This document shows, piece by piece, positions 17,271-26,496 of a DNA stretch of 64,000 nucleotides. Origin of the DNA: a bacterium. GTDB taxonomy: Bacteria; Myxococcota; UBA727; JAUIJE01. The notes under the pieces are model-generated. The model saw only the letters and a program-made list of their open reading frames with translations. It was not told the origin of the DNA and did no database searches. The position numbers were made by a program, and so were the translations under genes. Positions within the stretch are counted from its first letter, which is position 1; each line of letters begins with the position of its first letter. The stretch spans positions 62,001 through 126,000 of the forward strand of contig JAUIJE010000012.1 of the NCBI GenBank assembly GCA_030431455.1, written 5' to 3'.

Positions 17271-18385
17271 TAGAGGTTGAACGTGGTGCTCACAAAGACC
17301 GTGCTGTAGTTGTTGGCCGGGCTCACGAAATCCCACATCGGCAGGCGGGGAATGTTATTGCCCGCCATCGACCAGGGCTGAAAGCTCGAGATGCCGCCGG
17401 ACAGCGCGAACCACGACGTGAACCGGTAGCCCAGCGACATCGATCCCGCGGTGAACACCCGGGGAAAGAACCCCACAAAGGCATTGTCACTGGTGAACTG
17501 GTCCTTGGGTGCGTAGTAGCCACTCAAGAGCCCGAGCACCGAGAGCGAGGCCGCGCCGGTGAAGCCCCACTTGGTGTAGCTCGCGCCCAGGCTCGCCACC
17601 CCTTGGCCGAGGCTGGGGATGGCCCCGCAGGCTTGGGCGACGCTCTCCCCCGCGCGGGCCAGGCACGACCCCGAGGCCACCCGGTCGCTGCTGCGAAAGA
17701 GCGTGGTCTCGACGTCGGCTTGGCCGCGGAAGCCGCGCAGCTGGGGCACCGCGGCGTTGACCTGGACCGACGCCCCGGTGCGCAGGAGCAGGCCGCTGAC
17801 CGGTTGCCAAATGACATTGTTGCCGACGAAGGCCGCGCCCACCAAGCCCTGGGCCCGCGACACCCGGGTCACGGGCAGGCGCACCCCCGCGCTCGGTTGC
17901 AGAATGAACCCCGCGGGGAGGGCGAAGTTGTACTGCGCGCCGAGGCGCGGGTCGCCGAGCAGGTTGAGCCGGCTGCCGCCATAGGAGTCGGGCTGCGTCC
18001 ATTCGCCGGTGACGGACTCGGACGCGAACACGATGAGTCCATACACATTGACGTAGGCGGTGGCGTCGAGCTGGGTCATCACGTACGGGTTCCAGCGCGG
18101 GAAGGGCACCACCGTGCCTTGGCCCACGTTCTGGGTGAGGCTGATGATCGCCCCGCCGGACAGGTCTTGGCCCACCGCGAGGGTGGGGTTGTTGGCCGCC
18201 ACCGTGTCCTCGGTGGTGTCCTTGGCCGTGGCGGGTTTCGCCGCGGGGGGGGCGGTGGGGCTGGCGGCATCGTCCTCGAGCCGGTCCTCGGCGGGGTCAC
18301 CGTCCGCGTGGGCCGAGGCCGCGAACAGCCCGAGCACGAGAAGGGGCGCGAGGGCCTTGGGGCCCAAAATCGTGTGACGCGTCAT
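17270..18385 (-). CDS. Outer-membrane beta-barrel-like protein (transporter-like)
   Basis: The 371-residue protein has a typical signal peptide (MTRHTILGPKALAPLLVLGL, cleavage near SAHA-DGD). An acidic, Ala/Pro-rich segment follows, then about 290 residues of amphipathic strands ending with an aromatic-type terminus (STVFVSTTFNL), as in outer-membrane barrels. The ATG at 18385 follows a GGAGCG site; a longer frame upstream is not needed. It lies 74 bases downstream of the large metalloprotease lipoprotein on the same strand and is probably in the same transcript, so the two may work together at the outer membrane. I cannot assign a substrate. Confidence 0.68.
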   Translation of the reverse strand: MTRHTILGPKALAPLLVLGLFAASAHADGDPAEDRLEDDAASPTAPPAAKPATAKDTTEDTVAANNPTLAVGQDLSGGAIISLTQNVGQGTVVPFPRWNPYVMTQLDATAYVNVYGLIVFASESVTGEWTQPDSYGGSRLNLLGDPRLGAQYNFALPAGFILQPSAGVRLPVTRVSRAQGLVGAAFVGNNVIWQPVSGLLLRTGASVQVNAAVPQLRGFRGQADVETTLFRSSDRVASGSCLARAGESVAQACGAIPSLGQGVASLGASYTKWGFTGAASLSVLGLLSGYYAPKDQFTSDNAFVGFFPRVFTAGSMSLGYRFTSWFALSGGISSFQPWSMAGNNIPRLPMWDFVSPANNYSTVFVSTTFNL

Positions 18386-18459
18386 GGTGCGCTCCAGAGC
18401 TGAAATCATGACAAGCGAAAGAGCAGGGCCCGGCCGGGCCCCGCCCTTTCGGCGAGGGC

Positions 18460-21400
18460 TCACAGGTTGATGTCGCCCGACCAGGCTTCGCCGTAGGCGA
18501 ACACCCGGTAGACCCCACGCATGATGTTGAGGAACCGGAACTCACCCCGCGGCAACGCGGCGTTGACCCCTGCCCGCAACTGGGTGCCCGGGCCCTCGAA
18601 CCCCCCTTCGTAGTACTCGTGCTTGACCCGGCGCAGGAGGTCGAAGCCGGGGGCGTACGCGGACACATCAGCATTGGCTCCGAGCGGCCGGATGGGCTGA
18701 ATCGCATACCAGACCTCGGCGGTGACCGGATCGGTGACCTCGACATACCGCGCGGGGTCGTTCTTGATGTCGTCGGGGATCTCCAGGCACGAGCTGGAGA
18801 AGCACCGCTCAACCCGGAGGCCCTCGGCGAAGGTGAACGTGTCCGCCACCGACGCGCTTTGGTACGCCGCGTTCATCATCGCGGTGAGCCGGAAGGTGTA
18901 CTCCTGGTCCGGGTCGAGGCTCGGCGCGTCGATGTCGAACCGGCTCTGATCGCCGACGAACAACGGCACCGCCATCGGGGTCACGACCTTGCCATCTTGC
19001 ACCTTCGGTCCGTAGGTGGTGCCCGACTCGCCCACCGCCGCGGCCACGATGTTGTCCACATCCGCGCCGAACAAGCTCGCGATGCTGATGAGGTAGCTCG
19101 CGGTGTCCGCCGAGGCGTCCACGCCGATGAAGTTGGTGTTGTGGTCGTACAGCGCCTTCACCGCCATCCACTTTTCCCACCACGAGCCCATCACCGTGGG
19201 CTTGTAATAGAAGTAGTAGCCGTACTGGCCGCGGTCGTAGACGGTGCGCGCCGGCTTGCCCACCCCGAGGGGCACCTCCAGGGCGGGGCGCGAGATGACC
19301 TCGCCGGTGTCCTTGTCGAGCACCGCGAAGTCGATGTCGCCATCGCCGTCCACCGGGCACGACGTCGAGTCCCCCAAGTGCCGGAACGCAGAGTCCTCGG
19401 TCACCTTCAGCAACGTCCGGCCCGCGCCCGGGGTGAGCGCGTCGCAGGCCGCCGGGTCGGCATCGAGCAGCGCAATGTCGTTGCGGTCGGTCATGCCGCC
19501 GTCCATGCCCGCGCCCGCGGGGGCGTCGTAGCAGCCGTTCTCGAGCCGGGCGTAGCAGCCGACGTTGGGGGTGGCGATGACCTCGGCGAGGAGGTTGAGC
19601 GCGTCCGACGCCGCGGCGTAGCCGTGCAGACCACACGCCAACGGCGCGAGCTGCGAGGCGATGTCGGTGGCCACGGGCTGGGCAAAGATGCGCTCCGGAT
19701 GCTCGAACCGTTGTCCGTTCATGTAGAACACACACGGCTCACCGCTGCGCACGATGAACTCCTCGTTGACGAAGTGTTTGTATTGGTTGGTCAGCGGCTT
19801 GAACGTGCGTTGGTAGAGGGCGGACACGAAGCCAAAGGGCGAAGCCCCGAAGCCGAGCCGCTCCCGCTTGAACGCGTCGAGCCAGTAGTAGTTGCGGTAG
19901 TCGGAGATCTTCTTGATCGTCCGCTCGTAGTTGTCCGCGCCCTGGTCCCACCGGTCACATTCCGGTGAGCCCCCGACGTACTCGTCGGAGCAGAACTTGT
20001 ACGGCACCTCGATGACGCCAGCCGCGGGATCGACCTTGCGGTAGTTGATGTGCTTGCGGGCGTACATCGCGTCCACGCGCTCTTCGAACGTCGCGGCGTT
20101 GCTCACCAGCGACGGGTAGAACGAATAGTGCAAGGCCCCCGGACGCAACAGCGCCGCGCGTTCGGCGTCGATGTTCACGTTGGCGTTGTCGGTGTCGAAC
20201 ACCTCCACCGTGTCCATGTACACGTATTTGAGCAGCGCCTTTTCATAGACGCCCATCTCGGTGTCGGTGCCGTACGAGGACATGTACTCCATCACCGCGG
20301 TGGACTGCTTGTTGCGCAGGCCTTGCCGGATGGCGTCGTCGTAGGCGGTGGGATCCTCCATCAGGTACTCGGGGAGCACGAATGTGCCGGTGTTGAGCAA
20401 AAATCCCGCGTCCTGACGGAGCATCCACCAGTCTTTGCCGAAGTTGAGTGCATCGGCCGAGCCCGCGTAGTTGTGGCGCATGTTGAGGTTGTGACCGACC
20501 TCGTGAAGCATGGTGTCCACAAACATTTGGGCTTCGATGTAGTCCATGGCCCCGTCCTCATCGACGTTGCCGTCCGCGTCCATGAAGCGTTCGCGCAAAT
20601 CTTCGAACAAGGGCACGTAGCGCTCGTCGAAGCCGAGGAACATCTGTTCGAGCACCTCGTCGGCGCGCATCATGTGCGTGCGGTGGCTGGCGAACCGGTC
20701 TTGCTCGGCCTGGAACATCCAGAACATCTCGTCATCGAGCAGCTGGTCGGCGTTGAACATCTCCGCGGGCAGGCTCATGCCCTCCTCGGTGGCGATGCTC
20801 TGGCCCTTCTGGACCTCGTCGAAGGACGCGAGCAGCTGGTTGAGGCTGGACTGTTGCAGGGCGGCCTTGCGCAGCGGGGTGGGGTCGAACATCGCCTCGC
20901 CGCTTTGCACCATGTCCTTCAGGTTGGCCGCCTTCTCCCGGATTTGGAGCTGGTCGAACGAGTCCTGCACCTTCTCGAGGTCAAGCTTGCCCCGCTGGCG
21001 GATGAGCTTGGTGGCGATGTCCTCCCCGGTGATGGTGCCCACCCGGTCGCGGATGGTGCCGCCGTAGCCGAGGGTGGGGCCGTCGATGAGACCCTCGTCG
21101 TACAGGAAGATGTCGAGGGTGCGGCGGGCGATCCAGCGCGACATCTGACCGTAGAAGTACGCCCGGCCCGCGAAGATCTCGCCGGTGATGAAGTCGGCGT
21201 GGCTCGGCCCGTACCCGAGGGGGGCCCAGGAGTGGAACTCGGGCACGTAGTACAAAAAGGAATAGCGCAGGTCGCCGATCTGCGGGCTTTCGTTCGGCTC
21301 TCCACAGTAGGCGGGATCGCCGGGTTTGACCGGGTTGTGGGTGCAGATGTCGAAGATGACCTTGTCGTCGAGGACCGCGGGGTCCCAGCCGGTGCCGGCC

Positions 21401-22536
21401 ACCAGCGCTTCTTTGAACGCGTCGTTCCAGCTGGTGGCGATCTGTTGGGCTCCGTCGACGAGGTGGGCGGGGAACGCATCGTTCACGTGGTAGACGATGG
21501 TGCGCAGGTTGTCGGGGCTGCAGCTCGCGTAGGGGCGATCGGCGCCCTCGTCGTAGCAGTCCCAGTTCTTCCACAGGTTCCAGCGGTGGCCGAGGCGGAC
21601 CACGCCCTGCTCGGTGAGGCCGTATTCGTCGTCGGTGGTGTAGCGCTCGGTGCGGAAAATGCCGAACTTCTGCATGCGCCGGTCGTCGTAGTTGAGCGGC
21701 ACGTAGTCGTGTCCGTCCTCGACCCGCTTGAACGAGAAGCGCACCTTGATCGTGCCCCCCGCGCAGTCGACGTGTTGGTGGGTGTAGAGCCAGCACTGGG
21801 GAATGGGGAAGCCGTAGTACTGCTCGGAGCCGCGCAGGGTGGCGCCTTCGATGGTCCAGTTCTGCACGAAGTCGATGTAGTCGGGCGAGATCTGAGTGGC
21901 CTCTTTGCCGAGGTCGCGGCTCTCGTCTTGCTGGGGGGTGACCACGGTGGCGATGGGTTTGATCCGGGCCACGCCGAACCAGGTGTTGTTGGACACGAGG
22001 TTTTCGCCCCAGTTCACGCGCATGTACTCACGCTCGTACCAGGGCCGGTCGGTGGTGTTCTCGACGATGATGTTGGACTGTTCGCCGGTGGCGGGGTTGT
22101 AGTCGCGGATCACGTCAAAATGTGACTGAATCGGGAACGCGGCGATGGCGGCCCCGCTCCCGTAGCCCTCCGCGGCCGAGCCGGGCACATAGTCATCGCC
22201 GGGGTTGCCGCTCTCGGGGTCGTCCGCCACCAGCCAGGGTTGGCTGCGATAGACGAACAGGGTGTCCTCGGTGATCTCGAACACCACGCGCTCGACGTCG
22301 GCGCTCTCCCCGACGATGGTGCTCGGGTCGGAGGAGGGCACGTCGATCACGGTGCGCCCAAAATAGAACTCCGCGGGGGTGTTGTCGGCGACGGGTCCGC
22401 CGCAGCCCCCTTGGGTGAAGACACATTTTTGCACCTTGTCGGGCTGGGTGCGGTCGACGTCCTGGATGCAGCCGGCGGACGCGGCGGCCAAGAGCGCGGC
22501 ATAGATTGCGAACGCGCGCGGTTGGGTCACTGTCAT
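18460..22536 (-). CDS. Large lipoprotein zinc metalloprotease (metzincin-like)
   Basis: This 1358-residue protein has a lipoprotein signal (AALLAAASAGC) and a zinc site HEVGHNLNMRH, with His 678, Glu 679, His 682 and His 688. That spacing is the HExxHxxxxxH pattern of metzincins, with Asn in place of the usual Gly. The sequence around it recalls the large zinc-dependent proteases with HEVGHTLGLRHNF found in Bacteroidota and myxobacteria. The long N-terminal part contains strand-rich domains and the C-terminus lacks a transmembrane anchor. The ATG at 22536 follows GGAGGAGG directly; the frame runs a little further but without a better start. A candidate sigma-54 promoter lies at 22592-22607. 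It probably acts on extracellular or periplasmic proteins, together with the barrel protein downstream. Confidence 0.85.
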   Translation of the reverse strand: MTVTQPRAFAIYAALLAAASAGCIQDVDRTQPDKVQKCVFTQGGCGGPVADNTPAEFYFGRTVIDVPSSDPSTIVGESADVERVVFEITEDTLFVYRSQPWLVADDPESGNPGDDYVPGSAAEGYGSGAAIAAFPIQSHFDVIRDYNPATGEQSNIIVENTTDRPWYEREYMRVNWGENLVSNNTWFGVARIKPIATVVTPQQDESRDLGKEATQISPDYIDFVQNWTIEGATLRGSEQYYGFPIPQCWLYTHQHVDCAGGTIKVRFSFKRVEDGHDYVPLNYDDRRMQKFGIFRTERYTTDDEYGLTEQGVVRLGHRWNLWKNWDCYDEGADRPYASCSPDNLRTIVYHVNDAFPAHLVDGAQQIATSWNDAFKEALVAGTGWDPAVLDDKVIFDICTHNPVKPGDPAYCGEPNESPQIGDLRYSFLYYVPEFHSWAPLGYGPSHADFITGEIFAGRAYFYGQMSRWIARRTLDIFLYDEGLIDGPTLGYGGTIRDRVGTITGEDIATKLIRQRGKLDLEKVQDSFDQLQIREKAANLKDMVQSGEAMFDPTPLRKAALQQSSLNQLLASFDEVQKGQSIATEEGMSLPAEMFNADQLLDDEMFWMFQAEQDRFASHRTHMMRADEVLEQMFLGFDERYVPLFEDLRERFMDADGNVDEDGAMDYIEAQMFVDTMLHEVGHNLNMRHNYAGSADALNFGKDWWMLRQDAGFLLNTGTFVLPEYLMEDPTAYDDAIRQGLRNKQSTAVMEYMSSYGTDTEMGVYEKALLKYVYMDTVEVFDTDNANVNIDAERAALLRPGALHYSFYPSLVSNAATFEERVDAMYARKHINYRKVDPAAGVIEVPYKFCSDEYVGGSPECDRWDQGADNYERTIKKISDYRNYYWLDAFKRERLGFGASPFGFVSALYQRTFKPLTNQYKHFVNEEFIVRSGEPCVFYMNGQRFEHPERIFAQPVATDIASQLAPLACGLHGYAAASDALNLLAEVIATPNVGCYARLENGCYDAPAGAGMDGGMTDRNDIALLDADPAACDALTPGAGRTLLKVTEDSAFRHLGDSTSCPVDGDGDIDFAVLDKDTGEVISRPALEVPLGVGKPARTVYDRGQYGYYFYYKPTVMGSWWEKWMAVKALYDHNTNFIGVDASADTASYLISIASLFGADVDNIVAAAVGESGTTYGPKVQDGKVVTPMAVPLFVGDQSRFDIDAPSLDPDQEYTFRLTAMMNAAYQSASVADTFTFAEGLRVERCFSSSCLEIPDDIKNDPARYVEVTDPVTAEVWYAIQPIRPLGANADVSAYAPGFDLLRRVKHEYYEGGFEGPGTQLRAGVNAALPRGEFRFLNIMRGVYRVFAYGEAWSGDINL

Positions 22537-22858
22537 CTGTTCCTCCTCCATGTGCGGCGTGTGCGTGGACACACCGACAGGTCAGGACAAAGCAGACGAC
22601 ATGCCACCCGTGTAGCGATGCGTTTTTGTTCGCAAAAGTGCACAGCCGCCGGCGCCGCGCGGGGTGTGCGTTTTTCGAACATGCACGCGCGCGGCCCGGG
22701 AAATGTCCCACCCTCTACCGGTGCAAATGAGCCAGCCGCCCCCCGGCGGGCCTTGTCCGGCGGCCCGCGCGCGGGGGGGGCGCGCCGGCTTCGTCGACGA
22801 CCAGCGTGGCCGGGCGGCGCCGGTCGACGCGGGGCCTTTTCCAGAGTATGAGCGGGCC
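22537..22858. other. Divergent intergenic region between protease and membrane-protein genes
   Basis: This 322-base region has no convincing gene. It holds a candidate sigma-54 promoter (22592-22607) for the protease gene and two copies of TGCGTTTTT (22619-22627 and 22667-22675), each followed by a GCAC-ending half-site. The side facing the membrane-protein gene is GC-rich without clear promoter elements. Confidence 0.5.
22592..22607 (-). promoter_or_regulatory. Candidate sigma-54 promoter of the metalloprotease gene
   Basis: On the minus strand the site reads TGTGGCATGTCGTCTGC when one upstream base is included; GG and GC are ten bases apart, with TGGCAT at -24 and CTGC at -12. Transcription would start about 45 bases before the ATG. 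The match is weaker than at the aldehyde dehydrogenase promoter. Confidence 0.45.
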
Positions 22859-24724
22859 ATGTCCGTCGAGGAACTGCCCCAACCGCGCCGCTTTTGGCGC
22901 GAGCCCCGCGTGCAGATCGCGTTCGCGTACTTCGCGGTGCTCACCGTGTTTGGGCTGTTCGTGACCCGGCCGCTGGGGTGGCACTTCGGCGAGGCGATCC
23001 CCTTCGGCACCACCGCCCGCGACGTGTTCCCCGAGCACATGCGGCCCGGGGACTCGACCCAGCTCTACTATTGGATGTGGCTGTTCAAAGAGAACCTCGA
23101 GGCGTTCCGTTCGCCGCTGTTCTCGCCGTACGAGTACGGGCCGCTCAACCCCGACCACGTTCACGTCATGGCCCTGTGGGGCTTTCCACTGCAAGTCCCG
23201 TTCACGTTGTTCGCGTGGGTGTTCGGCGGGACCGTGGCGTTCAACCTCCTGGTGCTGCTGAGCTTCCCCCTCACCGGCCTCGCCCAGGCCTGGCTGTGCC
23301 GCTTGCTGGGCACCTCGCGGGCCGCCGCCGGCCTCGGCGGCCTGATGTACGCGTTCGCCCTCTCCCGGCGGGTGCAGATGTTCGGCGGCCACGCCAACGG
23401 GTGGCTCTACCTTCACCTCCCGATCATCTTCGCGTGTCTGTTCTTGGCGGTGAAAAAACGCTCCCTCGGCTGGGCCGCCCTCACCGGCGTCTCCATCGTG
23501 AGCATCGCGTTCGGTGAATGGCATTGTTTTTACTACACCGCGCTGTTTCTGCCCTTCTACTTCTTGTTCCTGCTCGCCCATTGCGGCGCGGCCCGCCTGC
23601 TGCGAGACAAAAAGTTCTGGGCCGTGGTCGCGCTCTTGGCTGCGTTTTCGGCCTCTAGCGTCGGGTACGCCTTTTGGCTCAACAGCTCGGTGATCAGCGA
23701 GAGCCGGGCCCAGGACAACCGCAGCCGCAAACGGGTGGAGCGCAGCTCGCCCAACTTCGGCTATCTCGTCGCCGCCGAGCGGTACCGCACCCGCGACATC
23801 TGGGGCGGCGGGGACATGGAGCCGTCGGTGTACTTGGGCAACGCGTCCCTCGTCGGCAGCGCGCTCGTCGTGCTGTTCGCGGGGCTCGCCTTTTTGGGGG
23901 CGCGCCGGCGGCGGCGCGGCTTTCCCCCCCCGCCCGCGCCGGCCTCGGCGACCACCGCGCCGCGGGGGCCACCCACGACCCGGGTGCTGTACTTCTTTTT
24001 GTTCCTGTTTGTGCTCGGCCTGTGGCTGTCGATGGGCATGCGGCCGGAGCTTCCCGGCCTGTACGAGTTTCTGTACGACCACCTCCCCTTCTGGAACCTC
24101 TCGCGCACCCCGCCGCGGCTCATCTACATTGCCCACGCCGCGCTCGCGGTGTTCGTGCCGGTGTTGCTCGACCGGTTCGTCGCCGCCTGGTCGACCCGTC
24201 GGCCCCGGCTCGCCCGGTGGGTGCTCCCGCTGTTCATCACCGCGGTGTTCGTCGACTTGGTGGCGCTCGCCCCCCGCACCCTGCTGTCCAAGCAGCACGA
24301 CGTCCAGTCCGAGGTCTACGACCTCGTCCGGGCCATGCCCCCAGACCAGCTCGGCCCCATCCTGTTCTTCCCCATCTACAGCGCCGACTATTCGCAAAAC
24401 GCCGCGTTCCAGGGCATCACCACCGAGCTCGAGCGCCCGTTCATCAATGGCTATGCGCCCACCGCGCCGGTGGCCGCCTACAAGTTCCTCGATGACATCC
24501 GGCCGCTCAACAAAGGGCAGCTGAGCGCGCACATGCATTGCGAGATGTGGCGCCTCGGCATCCGCCACATCGTGCACGACAACTGGGTGAAGTTCTTGCG
24601 CAGCGCCAAGCCGTCGCGCGACGCCCTCGAGCGGCTGGTCCAAGAGGGCAAGCTCGAGGTGGTCAAAAAGGACAAAGTCGCGCGGCTCTACCGCGTGGTG
24701 GAGCCCGCGGGGTGCACGCCGTGA
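22859..24724 (+). CDS. Polytopic membrane protein, GT-C-type glycosyltransferase-like
   Basis: The 621-residue inner-membrane protein has about ten or more hydrophobic segments, beginning with AFAYFAVLTVFGLFV. A long loop after the first helix holds acidic residues, and the C-terminal domain is soluble and periplasmic-like, ending near VVKKDKVARLYRVVEP. The overall plan fits GT-C glycosyltransferases or YfhO-type proteins, which use lipid-linked sugars, but no diagnostic motif is conserved well enough to be sure. The ATG at 22859 (MSVEELPQPRRFW) is chosen because upstream residues in frame are Pro/Arg-rich and unlike a protein N-terminus. It overlaps the next gene by four bases (GTGA). Confidence 0.7.
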   Translation: MSVEELPQPRRFWREPRVQIAFAYFAVLTVFGLFVTRPLGWHFGEAIPFGTTARDVFPEHMRPGDSTQLYYWMWLFKENLEAFRSPLFSPYEYGPLNPDHVHVMALWGFPLQVPFTLFAWVFGGTVAFNLLVLLSFPLTGLAQAWLCRLLGTSRAAAGLGGLMYAFALSRRVQMFGGHANGWLYLHLPIIFACLFLAVKKRSLGWAALTGVSIVSIAFGEWHCFYYTALFLPFYFLFLLAHCGAARLLRDKKFWAVVALLAAFSASSVGYAFWLNSSVISESRAQDNRSRKRVERSSPNFGYLVAAERYRTRDIWGGGDMEPSVYLGNASLVGSALVVLFAGLAFLGARRRRRGFPPPPAPASATTAPRGPPTTRVLYFFLFLFVLGLWLSMGMRPELPGLYEFLYDHLPFWNLSRTPPRLIYIAHAALAVFVPVLLDRFVAAWSTRRPRLARWVLPLFITAVFVDLVALAPRTLLSKQHDVQSEVYDLVRAMPPDQLGPILFFPIYSADYSQNAAFQGITTELERPFINGYAPTAPVAAYKFLDDIRPLNKGQLSAHMHCEMWRLGIRHIVHDNWVKFLRSAKPSRDALERLVQEGKLEVVKKDKVARLYRVVEPAGCTP

Positions 24725-26496
24725 CCGAACGGTTCCTCGGGCTCTCCCCTCGTCTGTGGGCCTTCTGGGCGCTGATCGTGTACCTGGCCCTCGGGCTGTC
24801 CGGGCTCGAGAAGAACACCCCCACCGGCGACGAACACCTGCACATCACCCGCGGCCTCGCCTGGTGGTGGCAAGACGACGCGCGTTTTTCCCACGCGCAC
24901 CCCCCGCTGGCCAACCTGCTCCAGGGCATCCCCGGCGCGGCCACCGCCGAAGAGTGGCCCTTCGATGAAAAACCCGGCTGGAGCCGGGCCAACGTCGACA
25001 AGGCCTCGCGGGTGTTCTTCAAAGAGCGCCGGGACGCCCGCAGCTTGGTGGTGCGTGGCCGGCTGGTCACGTTGTTGTTCGGGGCCTTGCTGCTGCTCTA
25101 CCTGTTCATATGGCTGCGCGAACAGTTCTCGCTCCCGGTGGCGGTGGCGGGGGTGTTCTTGGTGGGCACCACCCCGATGTACCTCGCCCACGCCCAGCTC
25201 GTGACCACCGACTTCGCGGTGGCCGCGATCATGTTTGTGGTCTTCGGCGAGACCTACCGCATGCTGGACCGGCCGGGCTGGCACCCGCCGCTGCGCGTGG
25301 GCCTGCTCGTCGGGGCCGCGGTGGTGACCAAACACTCCGCCCCCCTCGGCATCGTCATCATCGCCGCCCTCGGGCTCGGCTACGGCTGGTTCAAGGGCCG
25401 GCGCTATGCCCCATTGGCCACCAAGGACCGGGTCAAGCGCGTGCTCGCGGACCTCGCGATCATCTCGGTGGCCGGTCTGCTCGTCATCAACCTCGCCTAC
25501 CGGTTTGACCGCACGATGATGACCATGGGGGCGATGCGGGCGGAAAAGGAGCCCGCCCACCACATGCAACGCAAGGGCAAGCAGGTGCTCGACTATGGGC
25601 CGTTCAAGAAGTTCCCCGACTTCGTGCCCATGCCCATTCCCTACATGCACGTCTACGGGATGAGCGAAGTGTGGCTTCACTCCACCGGCGGGCACGAGTC
25701 GTACTTCAAAGGGGAGGTGCGCCGCACCGGGTGGTGGGACTACTTCCCCACGTTGCTGCTGATCAAGACCCCGGTGGGGGCGTTGTTGCTCTTCGGGTTG
25801 GCCTTGGTGCTCCTGTGGTTGCGGCGCAAGCGGCCCCCGCCGGCGATCCTGGGGTTGTTGCTGTTCGCGGGCCTGCTCTTGATTCCGATGATGGCCAGCT
25901 CCATCAACATTGGGGCCCGCCACGCGTTGGTGGTCTTGGTCCCCCTGTTGGTGGTGGCGGCGTGGGCCGCGGGCCAAATCTGGGAAGACCGGCGGCGGGC
26001 GCGGTGGGCGCACGGGCTGGTGGTGGCCGCGGTGGCCTCGTCGGTGGTGGGGTCGTTTTTGGTGCCCGAGTACTTGGGGGACTTCAACTTCTTGGTGGGC
26101 CGCGAGGGGGGCCACGACATCAGCATCATCGGGGAGGACTGGTCCCAGGACACGAGCCGCTTTTCGCGCAAGGCCAAGAAGCGCAAATGGAAACCTCTGC
26201 TCTACGAGCCCAACAGCGTAGGCGCCAAATACGAGCCCAAGCGCTTTGGGGTCAACTATGACAAGCTGACCTGCAAGACGATGCCGGACAAGTCCACCTA
26301 CATTGCGGTGCACCGGGCCCGCCTGTACCGCCGCCGCCACAAGGGCTGCTACCGGTGGATCAAAGACGCCAAGCGCATCGACGTCATCAACCAGCACATC
26401 GAAGTCTATTGGTGGGAAAAGCCGCCCGAACCCGAGCCGGACCCCGTGCCCGCCCCCGGCCCGGCCGCGCCCCCGGCCCCAGGCGCGAAAAAGTGA
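24721..26496 (+). CDS. GT39/ArnT-like membrane glycosyltransferase
   Basis: This 591-residue polytopic protein has the hallmark first loop of dolichol-phosphate-type GT-C enzymes: an acidic pair in TGDEHLHITRG and, 25 residues on, the HPPLANLL motif. Many membrane helices follow, then a soluble C-terminal tail with a Pro-rich end (PPEPEPDPVPAPGP). Such enzymes transfer sugars from polyprenyl phosphate to lipid or protein on the periplasmic side; the acceptor cannot be read from sequence. The GTG start overlaps the previous stop, and its own stop overlaps the next GTG, so three membrane genes are translationally coupled. Confidence 0.82.
   Translation: MTERFLGLSPRLWAFWALIVYLALGLSGLEKNTPTGDEHLHITRGLAWWWQDDARFSHAHPPLANLLQGIPGAATAEEWPFDEKPGWSRANVDKASRVFFKERRDARSLVVRGRLVTLLFGALLLLYLFIWLREQFSLPVAVAGVFLVGTTPMYLAHAQLVTTDFAVAAIMFVVFGETYRMLDRPGWHPPLRVGLLVGAAVVTKHSAPLGIVIIAALGLGYGWFKGRRYAPLATKDRVKRVLADLAIISVAGLLVINLAYRFDRTMMTMGAMRAEKEPAHHMQRKGKQVLDYGPFKKFPDFVPMPIPYMHVYGMSEVWLHSTGGHESYFKGEVRRTGWWDYFPTLLLIKTPVGALLLFGLALVLLWLRRKRPPPAILGLLLFAGLLLIPMMASSINIGARHALVVLVPLLVVAAWAAGQIWEDRRRARWAHGLVVAAVASSVVGSFLVPEYLGDFNFLVGREGGHDISIIGEDWSQDTSRFSRKAKKRKWKPLLYEPNSVGAKYEPKRFGVNYDKLTCKTMPDKSTYIAVHRARLYRRRHKGCYRWIKDAKRIDVINQHIEVYWWEKPPEPEPDPVPAPGPAAPPAPGAKK

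Noticed and set aside
20050-22125. A 691-codon plus-strand frame inside the metalloprotease gene
   Set aside because: Composition is typical of a reverse-strand shadow, while the minus strand shows a lipobox and zinc motif.
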